NCBI RefSeq assembly: GCF_036227565.1
Contig: NZ_CP109460.1
Location: forward strand, 868,001-932,000
Direction of reading: 5' to 3'
Length of the DNA stretch: 64,000 nt
Origin: Streptomyces sp. NBC_01454
GTDB lineage: Bacteria > Actinomycetota > Actinomycetes > Streptomycetales > Streptomycetaceae
Below the pieces are notes generated by a model. The model made no database searches, was not told the origin of the DNA, and was given only the letters and a program-made list of their open reading frames with translations. The position numbers and the translations under genes are program-made. Shown here one piece after another: positions 24,222 through 33,117 of this stretch. Position 1 is the first letter of the stretch; every line of letters starts with the position of its first letter.

Positions 24222-26309
24222 GTGAGCGCAGCCGAGGTGCCTCCCGCTGACGTCGGTGGACCGGAGGGCGGGTCGTCGCAGCCGAGCGGGCTGATGGACC
24301 TCCTCGCCGTCGCCGCGGTGCTGGTGGACGGCGAGGGGCGGATCGTGCTGTGGAGCCCGCAGGCCGAGGAGCTGTACGGCTACTCCCCCGAGGAGGCGCT
24401 CGGGGAGTACGCGGCGCCGCTGCTCATCCACCCGGAGCACTGGGACCTGGTGATCAAGAAGTTCGCCGACGTCATGGAGACCGGCAGGAGCTGGGGCGGC
24501 ACCTTCCCCGTCCGGCACAAGGACGGCGCCGCACGGCTGGTGGAGCTGCGCACCATGCGGCTGACGGACGACCACGGCGAGTTCTACGCACTCGGGCTCG
24601 CCACCGACTCCCCGACACTTCGCGAGGTGGAGCGCGATGTCGCGCTGTCCACCCGGCTGATCTCCCAGTCCCCCATCGGGCTGGCGATTCTCGACACCGA
24701 GCTGCGCTATGTGGCCGTCAACCCCGCCATGGAGCGGATGCACGGCATCCCCGCGAAGGACCACCTCGGCCGGCACTACCGCGAGATCATGACCGCCGCG
24801 AAGTTCGAGGTGCCCGAGGCCGCGATGCAGCAGGTCCTGGAGACCGGGGTCCCCATGGTCGACGAGGCCACCGTCGTCGGCCGCACACCCTCCGACCCGG
24901 AGCACAAGCACGCCTGGTCGATCTCGTTGTACCGGCTGGAGGACCCCCAGGGGCGCGTGCTCGGGGTGGCCGACCTGGTGGTGGATGTGACCGACCGCTA
25001 TCAGTCGGCCATGGAGGCCGCCGAGGCCCGGCGGCGCCTGGCCCTGATCGCGGACGGCTCGGCGCGCATCGGCACCACCCTGGAGGTGGAGCAGACCGCC
25101 CGGGAGCTGGCCGAGGTCACCGTTCCCGAGCTCGCCGACCTGGGCACGGTCGATGTGCTCGACTCCGTACTGGGGGAACACCGCCCCAGCCGTGGCGAGG
25201 GCCCCGCGCTCTTCCGCGCCCTCGCCGTGAAGGCCGCCTACCCCACCGAGGCCCTCCAGGCGGTCGACCCGCCCGGCCAGACCGCCGCCTACGAGGCCGG
25301 CCGGCTGGCCACCCAGTGTGTGCGCACCGGCCGCCCGATCCTGGTCCCCCACGCGAACCGCGACGACCTGGCGCGCATCGCCCGCGACGACCACGCCGCG
25401 ACCTTGCTGGCCGGCGCCGGAGTGCACTCCTACCTGCTGGCCCCGCTCATCGCCCGCGGCCACATCCTCGGCTGCCTGGGGCTCAGCCGCGCCGGCAACC
25501 CGCAGCCCTTCGACGCGGACGACCTCGCCCTCGCCGCCGAGCTGGCCTCCCGCGCCGCGGTGTGCATCGACAACGCCCGCTCGCACCAGAGCGTGCGCAA
25601 CGCCGCCGAGACCCTCCAGCGCAGCCTGCTCCCCGACCATCCGCCGCACCTTCCCGGTCTGCAGATCGCCTCCCGGTACCGGCCCGCGCAGGCCACCTAC
25701 GAGATCGGCGGCGACTGGTACGACGTCCTCCCGCTGGAGGGCGACAAGACGGCGCTCGTGGTGGGTGACGTGATGGGCAGCGGTATCGACGCAGCCGCCA
25801 CGATGGGCCGGCTGCGCACCGCCACCAGTGCCTTCTCCGATCTCGATCTCGACCCGGCCGAGGTCCTCCAGCACCTCGACAAGATCACCTCGGGGCTGGA
25901 GCACTACATCGCCACCTGCGTCCACGCGGTCTACGATCCCCACCGCGCCGAATGCCACATCGCCACCGCCGGTCATCTGCCGCCGGTCCTGGTACGCCGT
26001 GGCGGCCACCCCGTGCTCCTCGACCTGCCCACCGGCACCCCGCTCGGTGTCGGCGGCGTCCCCTTCGAGACCGTCACCTTCGGCCTCGCCCCCGGCGACC
26101 AGTTGGTCCTGTACACCGACGGGCTGGTCGAGACCCGCCACCACCCCATCGACGAGCGCCTCGAAACCCTGCGCCGCCTGCTGGACGCGCCCGACCGCTC
26201 CCTGGAGGAGACCTGCGACCGGCTGCTGGCCGCGCTCCGGCGGCCGGACGATCCCGATGACGTGGCCCTGCTCATCGCCCGCGTCCAGCCCTTCGGCCCC
26301 GGCTCGTAG
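24222..26309 (+). CDS. PAS-PAS-GAF-PP2C (SpoIIE-type) serine/threonine phosphatase
   Basis: A 695-residue signalling phosphatase. Two PAS domains come first (about 25-130 with VAAVLVDGEGRIVLWSPQAE, and 140-260 with SPIGLAILDTELRYVAVNPA). They are followed by a GAF domain (about 280-440, IGTTLEVEQTARELAEVTV) and a PP2C/SpoIIE domain (about 460-690). The metal motifs GGDWYDVLPL, VVGDVMGSGIDAA and LVLYTDGLVETR are intact. Such proteins dephosphorylate anti-anti-sigma factors in response to sensed signals. The GTG start follows GGAAGGAG with seven-base spacing. A cyclase-family gene and a second phosphatase follow on the same strand. Confidence 0.92.
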   Translation: MSAAEVPPADVGGPEGGSSQPSGLMDLLAVAAVLVDGEGRIVLWSPQAEELYGYSPEEALGEYAAPLLIHPEHWDLVIKKFADVMETGRSWGGTFPVRHKDGAARLVELRTMRLTDDHGEFYALGLATDSPTLREVERDVALSTRLISQSPIGLAILDTELRYVAVNPAMERMHGIPAKDHLGRHYREIMTAAKFEVPEAAMQQVLETGVPMVDEATVVGRTPSDPEHKHAWSISLYRLEDPQGRVLGVADLVVDVTDRYQSAMEAAEARRRLALIADGSARIGTTLEVEQTARELAEVTVPELADLGTVDVLDSVLGEHRPSRGEGPALFRALAVKAAYPTEALQAVDPPGQTAAYEAGRLATQCVRTGRPILVPHANRDDLARIARDDHAATLLAGAGVHSYLLAPLIARGHILGCLGLSRAGNPQPFDADDLALAAELASRAAVCIDNARSHQSVRNAAETLQRSLLPDHPPHLPGLQIASRYRPAQATYEIGGDWYDVLPLEGDKTALVVGDVMGSGIDAAATMGRLRTATSAFSDLDLDPAEVLQHLDKITSGLEHYIATCVHAVYDPHRAECHIATAGHLPPVLVRRGGHPVLLDLPTGTPLGVGGVPFETVTFGLAPGDQLVLYTDGLVETRHHPIDERLETLRRLLDAPDRSLEETCDRLLAALRRPDDPDDVALLIARVQPFGPGS

Positions 26310-26348
26310 CGCCGTCGAGCGGCCCGTCCCTCTTGGAGCGCCGATCAG

Positions 26349-27317
26349 ATGACCCGCCACCCCAGCGATGCGCCGACGCCCCCGCCCGGCGGTGCGGACA
26401 ACGGGCCCGCCGTCTCGCGCGCGGAGTTCGACGCGCTGTTCGCGGCGGTCCGTGCGTGGGGCCGCTGGTCCCCCGCCGACCGCGGCGCCTGGAGCCGGGT
26501 GACCCCGGAGCTGGTGCGTCGGGCCACCGCCCTCGTCCGCTCCGGAACGGTCATCCCGATGGCGCGCCCGTGGGACACCTCCCCCGGCCCGGACAACAGC
26601 CGGCCCGCCTTGCACTACATGTCCGACCTCGGCGACCTGGAGGCCGGCGAGCCCTCCACCTTCAAGGACTTCATCGCCGTCGACTACCACGGCAAGGCCG
26701 TCAGCCATCTGGACGCGCTGTCCCACGTGGCCTATCGCGGGCAGCTCTATGACGGCCGCACGGCGCGGGAGTGCGTCGACGCGGCGGGGGCCCGCTTCGG
26801 TGCGGTGTCGGCGCTGGGTGCCCTGGTGACCCGGGGCGTGCTGCTCGACCTGCCCGCCGTTCTGGGGTGCCGGTGGCTGGCACCGGGACGGGCGGTGCAC
26901 GCCGAGGACCTGACGTCCGCCGAGCGGGCACTCGGGGTGACCCTCGGTGAGGGTGACGCGGTGTTGCTGCGGTCCGGCAGCCTGCGCCGCCGCCGGGAGG
27001 AGGGCGCCTGGGACCCCGGCACGGCGAGCGCGGGGCTGCATGTGGACGCCATGCCGCTGCTGGCCGAGCGCGGTATCGCGCTGCTCGGCGGCGACGGCGA
27101 CAGCGATGTGCGGCCCTCGCCCGTCGACGGCCTGCACTCGCCGGTGCACGCGCTCGCCCTCGCCGCGATGGGAGTGCCGCTCCTGGACAACCTCGACCTC
27201 GAAGCGCTCTCCGCCGCCGGCGCCGCGGAGGGCCGATACGCGTTCCTCTTCGTGGTGGCTCCGCTGCACATCCCGGGCGGCACGGGCTCGCCCGTCACAC
27301 CCCTCGCGGTGCTGTGA
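26349..27317 (+). CDS. Cyclase/kynurenine-formamidase family hydrolase
   Basis: A 322-residue metal-dependent hydrolase of the cyclase superfamily. The metal motif is KAVSHLDALSHVAYRG (usual HxDxxxH), preceded by TVIPMARPWDTSPGPDNSRP and followed by VDGLHSPVH and HIPGGTGSPVTPLAVL at the C-terminus, as in family members. Known members include bacterial kynurenine formamidases and isatin hydrolases; the substrate here is open. It lies 40 bp after one PP2C phosphatase and 150 bp before another, so it may share transcription with the first. Confidence 0.87.
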   Translation: MTRHPSDAPTPPPGGADNGPAVSRAEFDALFAAVRAWGRWSPADRGAWSRVTPELVRRATALVRSGTVIPMARPWDTSPGPDNSRPALHYMSDLGDLEAGEPSTFKDFIAVDYHGKAVSHLDALSHVAYRGQLYDGRTARECVDAAGARFGAVSALGALVTRGVLLDLPAVLGCRWLAPGRAVHAEDLTSAERALGVTLGEGDAVLLRSGSLRRRREEGAWDPGTASAGLHVDAMPLLAERGIALLGGDGDSDVRPSPVDGLHSPVHALALAAMGVPLLDNLDLEALSAAGAAEGRYAFLFVVAPLHIPGGTGSPVTPLAVL

Positions 27318-27366
27318 CGGCCGCGATGACCTCCGCCCCCTGGGCCCCTCCCCCCCTCTCGCACTC

Positions 27367-27396
27367 GTGACCGATAACTGTACAAAGCTCTACAAT
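27367..27396 (+). promoter_or_regulatory. Candidate promoter for the GAF-PP2C-HATPase gene
   Basis: GTGACC at 27367-27372 and TACAAT at 27391-27396 are 18 bp apart in a short AT-rich island. They contain a TGTACA palindrome in the spacer. They precede the ATG at 27469 by about 70 bp. Confidence 0.45.
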
Positions 27397-27468
27397 TGGG
27401 TCGGTGGTACCGCTGCTCCGGCGTACGGGTGGCCATGGCGGCACGTATCGATCTGGCAGGTGATCGGG

Positions 27469-30321
27469 ATGGGGCTCGTGGCAGACGACCTCGGCCCCGC
27501 ACGCGCCCGTGAGCAGTTCCTGCACGGCGGCCGGGTCGAGGGGGAGGTACGCGGCCCGATCCTGGATTCCTGGCAGCGTTCGCGTTCCCTGGGGCTCACC
27601 CCGGAGGGCTGCGAGCTCCCCTTCCGCCAGGACATCGATCTGGACGGCCGGCTGGTCCGTGCCGCCGGGCCGGTGCTGGACCGGCTCCAGGCCAGGTTCG
27701 CGGGCAGGAACATGAATGTGTGCCTTGCCGACGGACACGGGGCGGTGCTGCAACGCCGCTTCGGCGAGGCCTCGCTGGTCAGGCAGCTGGCCGCGATCCA
27801 GAGCGTGCCGGGCTTCGTGTTCGCCGAGCAGTTCGCCGGGACCAACGGCATCGGGCTGGCGCTGGCGGAACGGCAGCTGATCACTGTCTACGGCGCCGAG
27901 CACTTCGCCGAACGCTCACAGACCAACGCCTGTGCGGCCATTCCCGTCCGGGACCCGCTCAGCGGACGCATCGAAGGCGTGCTGTGCTTCGGCTATCCGC
28001 CCACCGACGCGGACGCGGGCCTGAACACCGTGATCAGCCGGGCGGCTGGCGCCATCGAACGACGACTGCTCGCACAGAGTTCAATGCGCGAACAGGCCCT
28101 GCTGCAGGCATACTTGGATGTCAGACACCGCGCGGCGGCCGACGACACGACGGGCAACGGCCGGCCCGGCGAGCCGGCCGGGACCGGGCTGGACTGGCGT
28201 GACGAGATGATGCTCAAGGAGCGGGCCGCCGATCTGATCGCCGCGGCCCAGCGCGCCGCCGTCGAGGTCCTGCTCCCCGGCGGCCGGCGGGTCACCCTGC
28301 TGAGCCGCCCGGTGACCAGCCCCGCCGGGGTGGACGGCGTCGTCATCGAGGCGGTCCTGCCCGCACCGCATGAGCACCTCGCCGTCCTCACCGGCGTGGG
28401 CGCCCCGCCCGGCGGCCCGGCGCCGCAGACCCTCGCCCTCACCCGTCCGCCGCCCGGACACGGTGACGACGCCGCAGCCGGCCGGCCGGTCGCGACGGCC
28501 CGCCCGCCGGGCCGGGCCGGCGCCGCCGGACCGGCCCCCGGCGGTGCGGCCGGCCCGGTGGTGCTGATCGGTGAGCCGGGGGTGGGCTCCTACGCCGTGG
28601 CGGCCCGGCGTCGGCTGGAGCTGCTCTCCGAGGCCAGCACCCGGATCGGCACCACCCTGGACGTGAGCCGCACTGCCCGGGAGCTCGCCGAGATGGCCGT
28701 CCCGCGGCTGGCCGACTACGTCACCATCGACCTCCCCGAAGCGGTGCTGCGCGGCGAGGAGCCGACCGACCTGCGGACCGGTCTGCACCGCACGGTCGTC
28801 CACGGCATTCACGCGGACTGCCCCTTCTACCCGGCCGGTGAACCGGTCGCCCTCCGGCCGACGACGCCTCAGGTCCGTTGCCTGACCAGCCGTCAGTCCG
28901 TCCTCGAACCCGATCTGACGGCCGCCACGGACTGGATCGCCCAGGACGCCGCGCACGCCCGGCACATCCTCGCTCACGGCATCCACTCCCTGATCGCCGT
29001 CCCGCTCCTCGCCCGCGGCATCGCGCTGGGCATCGCCAGCTTCTACCGCTCGCAGGACCCCGCCCCGTTCGGCGACGACGACCGTTCGCTGGCCCAGGAG
29101 CTCGCCACCCGCGCCGCCATCTGCATCGACAACGCCCGCCGCTTCACCCGCGAACACACCATGGTCCTCGCCCTGCAGCACAGCCTGCTGCCGCAGCGCT
29201 TCCCCGAGCAGAGCGCCGTCGAGGTCGCCCACCGCTACCTGCCGGCCGAATCCGGGGTCGGCGGCGACTGGTTCGACGTGATCCCCCTTTCGGGCACCCG
29301 CGTCGCCCTCGTCGTCGGGGACGTCGTCGGCCACGGGCTGCACGCCGCCGCCACCATGGGCCGGCTGCGCACCGCCGCGCGCAACTTCGCCGAACTCGAC
29401 CTGCCCCCCGACGAAGTCCTCACCCAGCTCGACAATCTCGTGGGGCGCCTCGACCGGGACGAGGGCACCGAGGACCCCGCCGCCGACAGCCCCGGCATCA
29501 TCGGCGCCACCTGCCTGTACGCCATTTACGACCCCACCTCGCAGGTGTGCGTGATGGCCCGGTCCGGCCACCCCCCGCCCGCGCTGGTCCGCCCCGACGG
29601 CGCCGTCACGTTCCCCGACCTGCCCGCCGGCCCGCCGCTGGGCCTGGGCGGGCTGCCCTTCGAGACCGCCGCCTTCCCGCTCCCCGAAGGCTCTTCGCTC
29701 GTCCTCTACACCGACGGGCTCCTCACCGACCGCCACCGCGATGTCGACACGGCCCTCGACCGGCTGCGCCGGGCCCTGTCCCACCCGGCCCGTTCCCCCG
29801 AGGACACCTGTGAGGCGGTGGTCCGGACCGTGGTGCCGCCGCACCCCGACGACGACATCGCCCTGCTCGTCGCCCGCACCCACGCCCTGGACCCCCGGCG
29901 GATCGCCACCTGGGACCTGCCCGCCGACCCGTCGCTGGTCTCCGGCATCCGTGCCGCCGTGACCCGCCAACTGGCCGCATGGGGACTGGAGGAGGCCGTC
30001 TTCGCCACCGAACTCCTGCTCAGCGAGCTGGTCACCAATGCCATCCGCTACGGCACCGCCCCAATCCAGGTCCGGCTGCTCCACGACCGCACGCTGATCT
30101 GCGAGGTCTCCGACGCCAGCAGCACCGCTCCACATCTGCGCCATGCGGCCAGCACCGACGAGGGCGGCCGCGGGCTGTTCCTCGTCGCCCAGCTCGCCCA
30201 GGCGTGGGGCACCCGCTACACCGTCGGCGGCAAGGTCATCTGGGCCGAGTGCGCGCTGGAGCCCCCCGGCGGAAAGTCCGACGCCGCCGAGAGCCTTTTC
30301 GACGACATCCCCGCCCTCTAG
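27469..30321 (+). CDS. GAF-GAF-PP2C phosphatase with C-terminal HATPase (RsbW-like) domain
   Basis: A 950-residue signalling protein. The N-terminal region (about 20-200) is the GAF-type sensor seen at the front of AcoR-like proteins (GPILDSWQRSRSLGLTPEGC, AGTNGIGLALAERQLITVYG). A Pro/Gly-rich linker follows, then a second GAF (about 385-545), a PP2C domain (about 565-790; GGDWFDVIPL, VVGDVVGHGLHAA, LVLYTDGLLTDR) and a histidine-kinase-like ATPase (about 800-930; N-box ELVTNAIRYG, DEGGRGLFLV). It thus joins phosphatase and anti-sigma-kinase modules in one chain. An ATG at 27469 was chosen; the frame is open further upstream. Confidence 0.92.
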   Translation: MGLVADDLGPARAREQFLHGGRVEGEVRGPILDSWQRSRSLGLTPEGCELPFRQDIDLDGRLVRAAGPVLDRLQARFAGRNMNVCLADGHGAVLQRRFGEASLVRQLAAIQSVPGFVFAEQFAGTNGIGLALAERQLITVYGAEHFAERSQTNACAAIPVRDPLSGRIEGVLCFGYPPTDADAGLNTVISRAAGAIERRLLAQSSMREQALLQAYLDVRHRAAADDTTGNGRPGEPAGTGLDWRDEMMLKERAADLIAAAQRAAVEVLLPGGRRVTLLSRPVTSPAGVDGVVIEAVLPAPHEHLAVLTGVGAPPGGPAPQTLALTRPPPGHGDDAAAGRPVATARPPGRAGAAGPAPGGAAGPVVLIGEPGVGSYAVAARRRLELLSEASTRIGTTLDVSRTARELAEMAVPRLADYVTIDLPEAVLRGEEPTDLRTGLHRTVVHGIHADCPFYPAGEPVALRPTTPQVRCLTSRQSVLEPDLTAATDWIAQDAAHARHILAHGIHSLIAVPLLARGIALGIASFYRSQDPAPFGDDDRSLAQELATRAAICIDNARRFTREHTMVLALQHSLLPQRFPEQSAVEVAHRYLPAESGVGGDWFDVIPLSGTRVALVVGDVVGHGLHAAATMGRLRTAARNFAELDLPPDEVLTQLDNLVGRLDRDEGTEDPAADSPGIIGATCLYAIYDPTSQVCVMARSGHPPPALVRPDGAVTFPDLPAGPPLGLGGLPFETAAFPLPEGSSLVLYTDGLLTDRHRDVDTALDRLRRALSHPARSPEDTCEAVVRTVVPPHPDDDIALLVARTHALDPRRIATWDLPADPSLVSGIRAAVTRQLAAWGLEEAVFATELLLSELVTNAIRYGTAPIQVRLLHDRTLICEVSDASSTAPHLRHAASTDEGGRGLFLVAQLAQAWGTRYTVGGKVIWAECALEPPGGKSDAAESLFDDIPAL

Positions 30322-30424
30322 CGGCCCCTGCGGCAGCAACACCACAGCGGGCCGTACCATGACGGAACGTGCACATAACGGCATGAAGGGCGCACCACGG
30401 AACCGCCCCGTGCGCCGCCCGCAC

Positions 30425-30446
30425 CGCCGCGGAACACCCCGCGGCG
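30425..30446. terminator. GC-rich hairpin downstream of the phosphatase gene
   Basis: CGCCGCGG-AACACC-CCGCGGCG, an 8-bp perfect stem with a 6-base loop, is followed by a second GGCCCG/CGGGCC stem. It lies between the phosphatase stop and the ABC operon start and may terminate the former or structure the leader of the latter. No U-run follows. Confidence 0.45.
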
Positions 30447-30503
30447 CGGCCCGGCCCGTCGGGCCGCCAGGAAGAACCACGAGGCCGACCCCCGGAGAAG
30501 TCC

Positions 30504-32039
30504 GTGCATGACGCTCCTGACCGCAGCCCTCCCCCGCGCCGTGCCCCGGAGCCCCTCGTCCGCATCCGCGGTATCGGCAAGCGGTTCGGCGGCACGCTCG
30601 CCCTGGACGCCGTCGACCTCGACATCCGGCCCGGCCGCGTCCTCGCCCTGCTCGGGCCCAACGGCGCGGGGAAATCCACCCTCATCAAGGTGCTCGCGGG
30701 CGTCCACCACGCCGACGCCGGCACGGTGACGGTCGCCGGGCACCCGCTCGGCACCGAAGCGGCCTCCCGCGCCCTGTCCTTCATCCATCAGGACCTGGGT
30801 CTGGTCGAGTGGATGACGGTCGCCGAGAACATCGCCCTGGGCGCCGGGTACCCGCGCCGCGCGGGCCTGCTGTCGTGGCGGAGAACCCGCCGGCAGGCCA
30901 CCGCGGCGCTGGACATCGTCGCCGCGCATCTGGACCCGGACACGCCCCTGGCCGACCTCCCGCGCGCCGAACGCTCCCTGGTGGCCCTCGCCCGCGCGCT
31001 GTCCAGCCAGGCCGCGCTCCTCGTCCTCGACGAGCCGACCGCCAGCCTCCCGGCAGCGGACTGCGCCCGGCTCTTCGACGTGCTGCACACCCTGCGCGAC
31101 CAGGGCCACGCCATCGTCCACGTCACCCACCGGATCGACGAGGTGTACAAGGTCGCCGACGACTTCGCCGTGCTGCGCGACGGCCGCCTGATCAGCGAAG
31201 GTCCGCTGGCCGGCTACGACCCGGGCCGCCTCGTGCACGACATCGTGGGCCACACACCGGCCGGCCACCGGATCGCACCCGCCGCGGGCCCGGCCGTCCT
31301 CTGCCTCGACCGGGTAGGGACCGCGAACACCGCACCGGTCAGCCTGGAACTGCGCGCGGGCGAGATCCTCGGCATGGTGGGCCTCACCGGCGCCGGGCAC
31401 ATGGAACTGGGCCGCGCCCTCGCCGGCGCCGGCCACCTCCTCGGCGGGCGGGCCCTGCTCGACGGACGGCCCTACGCGCCGGACACGGTCGCCGCCGCCG
31501 TCGCCGCCGGCGTCGGCCTGGTGACCAGCAACCGACAGGAAGAGGGCTGCGCCGCCGAACTGACGGTGCGGGAGAACTTCCTGGCCAACCCCCGGGCGGG
31601 CGGCGGACCGGCCGTGCACTGGATCGGCCCCCGCCGCGAGCGCGCCGAAGCGGCCGCCCTGATCAAGCGGTTCTCGGTGTCGCCCGGGGACACCGAGGCA
31701 CCGATCGCCACCCTCTCCGGAGGGAACCAGCAGAAGGTCATGGTCGGCCGGTGGCTGGGGCGCAACCGGCGGCTGCTGATCCTCGAAGAGCCGACCGCCG
31801 GAGTGGACATCGGCGCCAAGGCGGCGCTCTACCGCCTGCTCCAGGAGGCGCTGGCCGACGGCCTCGCGGTGCTGCTCCTGTCCACCGACTTCGAGGAGGT
31901 CGCCCAGGTGTGCCACCGGGCCCTGGTCTTCGTCCGCGGGGCGGTGACCGTGCAGCTGAGCGGCGAGGCGCTGACGGCCGCCGGACTCGCCCGCGCCTCC
32001 TCGGCCATGACCGCGCTCACCGGGACGAGGAGACGATGA
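30504..32039 (+). CDS. Sugar-type ABC importer, tandem ATPase (RbsA/MglA-like)
   Basis: A 511-residue protein with two ATPase domains. The first (about 18-250) has Walker A GPNGAGKST and Walker B LLVLDEPTASL but a degenerate signature (DLPRAERSLVALARAL). The second (about 265-500) lacks a Walker A Lys (GLTGAGHMELG) yet has LSGGNQQKVMVGRWL and LLILEEPTAGVD. This asymmetry is normal for the carbohydrate (CUT2) class. It overlaps the permease gene by ATGA. The GTG start follows GGAG at six bases. Together with the next two genes it forms a full importer; the sugar is not predictable. Confidence 0.92.
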   Translation: MHDAPDRSPPPRRAPEPLVRIRGIGKRFGGTLALDAVDLDIRPGRVLALLGPNGAGKSTLIKVLAGVHHADAGTVTVAGHPLGTEAASRALSFIHQDLGLVEWMTVAENIALGAGYPRRAGLLSWRRTRRQATAALDIVAAHLDPDTPLADLPRAERSLVALARALSSQAALLVLDEPTASLPAADCARLFDVLHTLRDQGHAIVHVTHRIDEVYKVADDFAVLRDGRLISEGPLAGYDPGRLVHDIVGHTPAGHRIAPAAGPAVLCLDRVGTANTAPVSLELRAGEILGMVGLTGAGHMELGRALAGAGHLLGGRALLDGRPYAPDTVAAAVAAGVGLVTSNRQEEGCAAELTVRENFLANPRAGGGPAVHWIGPRRERAEAAALIKRFSVSPGDTEAPIATLSGGNQQKVMVGRWLGRNRRLLILEEPTAGVDIGAKAALYRLLQEALADGLAVLLLSTDFEEVAQVCHRALVFVRGAVTVQLSGEALTAAGLARASSAMTALTGTRRR

Positions 32040-33076
32040 CGCCCTTCTCCCGTCCCCCGCTGGGCCGCCGGTGGGGTCATCTCCTCGGCGCCTACGGTCT
32101 CCTGGCCCTCACCGCGCTGCTGTTCCTGGCCTTCTCGCTGGCGCTGCCGGACACCTTTCCCACCCTGGACAACATCTCCGAGGTGCTGTCCAACGAATCG
32201 ATCCCCGCCATCCTCGCGCTCGGCGCGACAATCCCCATCGTCACCGCGAAGTTCGACCTGTCCATCGGCTACGGACTGGGCCTGGCACACGTCATGACGA
32301 TGCGGCTGATCGCCGAAGAAGGGTGGCCCTGGCCGCTCGCCTGCCTCGTGGTGGTGCTCGGCGGGGCGGTCATCGGCACCTTCAACGGTGTCGTCGTCGA
32401 ATTCGCGAAGATCGACTCCTTTATCGCCACCCTCGGCACCGGCAGCATCCTCTACGCCGTCACCGGATGGCTCACCAACGGGGCCCGGATCGTCCCCGGC
32501 CCGCAGGGCCTGCCGGCCGGCTTCACCGACCTCTACGACTCCCGGTTCCTCGGCCTGCCGGTCTCCGCCTTCTACGTCCTCGCCCTCACCGCCGCGCTGT
32601 GGCTGCTCCTGGAGCGACTGCCCCTCGGCCGGTACCTGTACGTCATCGGCTCCAACCCCCGCGCCGCCGAACTCGTGGGCATCCCCATCCGGCGCTATGT
32701 CATCTCCGCCTTCGCCGGATCGGGCCTGGTCGTGGGCGTCGCCGGTGTGCTGCTGGCCGCACAGCAGCGGATCGGCAACCCCAGCGTCGGCCTGGACTAC
32801 CTGCTGCCCGCCTTCGTCGGTGCGCTGCTCGGCTCCACCGCGATCAGACCAGGCCGCCCCAACGCCCTGGGCACCCTGGTCGCCGTCGTCATCCTCGCCA
32901 TCGGTCTGGCCGGCATCGGTCAGCTCGGCGCCCAGTTCTGGGTCACCCCGCTGTTCAACGGCGCGACGCTGCTCCTCGCCGTCGGCATGGCCGGGTATGC
33001 CGCGCGCCGTCAGCTGCGTCGGCGACGGACGGAACCCGCCCGGCCCCGCCATGACGTGCCACACACCGCCCCGTGA
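32036..33076 (+). CDS. Sugar-type ABC importer permease (RbsC-like)
   Basis: A 346-residue polytopic membrane protein of the BPD_transp_2 family, with about ten hydrophobic segments. Signature blocks are ALGATIPIVTAKFDLSIGYG, IGTFNGVVVEFAKIDSFIAT, LGTGSILYAVTGWLTNGARI and VIGSNPRAAELVGIPIRRYV, all typical of ribose-type permeases. It overlaps the ATPase gene upstream (ATGA), and its stop overlaps a GTG in frame with the binding-protein gene. Confidence 0.92.
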   Translation: MTPFSRPPLGRRWGHLLGAYGLLALTALLFLAFSLALPDTFPTLDNISEVLSNESIPAILALGATIPIVTAKFDLSIGYGLGLAHVMTMRLIAEEGWPWPLACLVVVLGGAVIGTFNGVVVEFAKIDSFIATLGTGSILYAVTGWLTNGARIVPGPQGLPAGFTDLYDSRFLGLPVSAFYVLALTAALWLLLERLPLGRYLYVIGSNPRAAELVGIPIRRYVISAFAGSGLVVGVAGVLLAAQQRIGNPSVGLDYLLPAFVGALLGSTAIRPGRPNALGTLVAVVILAIGLAGIGQLGAQFWVTPLFNGATLLLAVGMAGYAARRQLRRRRTEPARPRHDVPHTAP

Positions 33077-33117
33077 CCGCCGGCCGTCACCACCGTGCCC
33101 TTCCGCCGGGAGCGCCC

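Noticed and set aside
23745..27269. 1174-residue minus-strand open frame
   Set aside because: It is antisense to the PAS-GAF-PP2C and cyclase genes, whose domain motifs are clear; the antisense product is low-complexity Gly/Val/Arg.
28081..30480. 799-residue minus-strand open frame
   Set aside because: Antisense shadow of the second PP2C protein.
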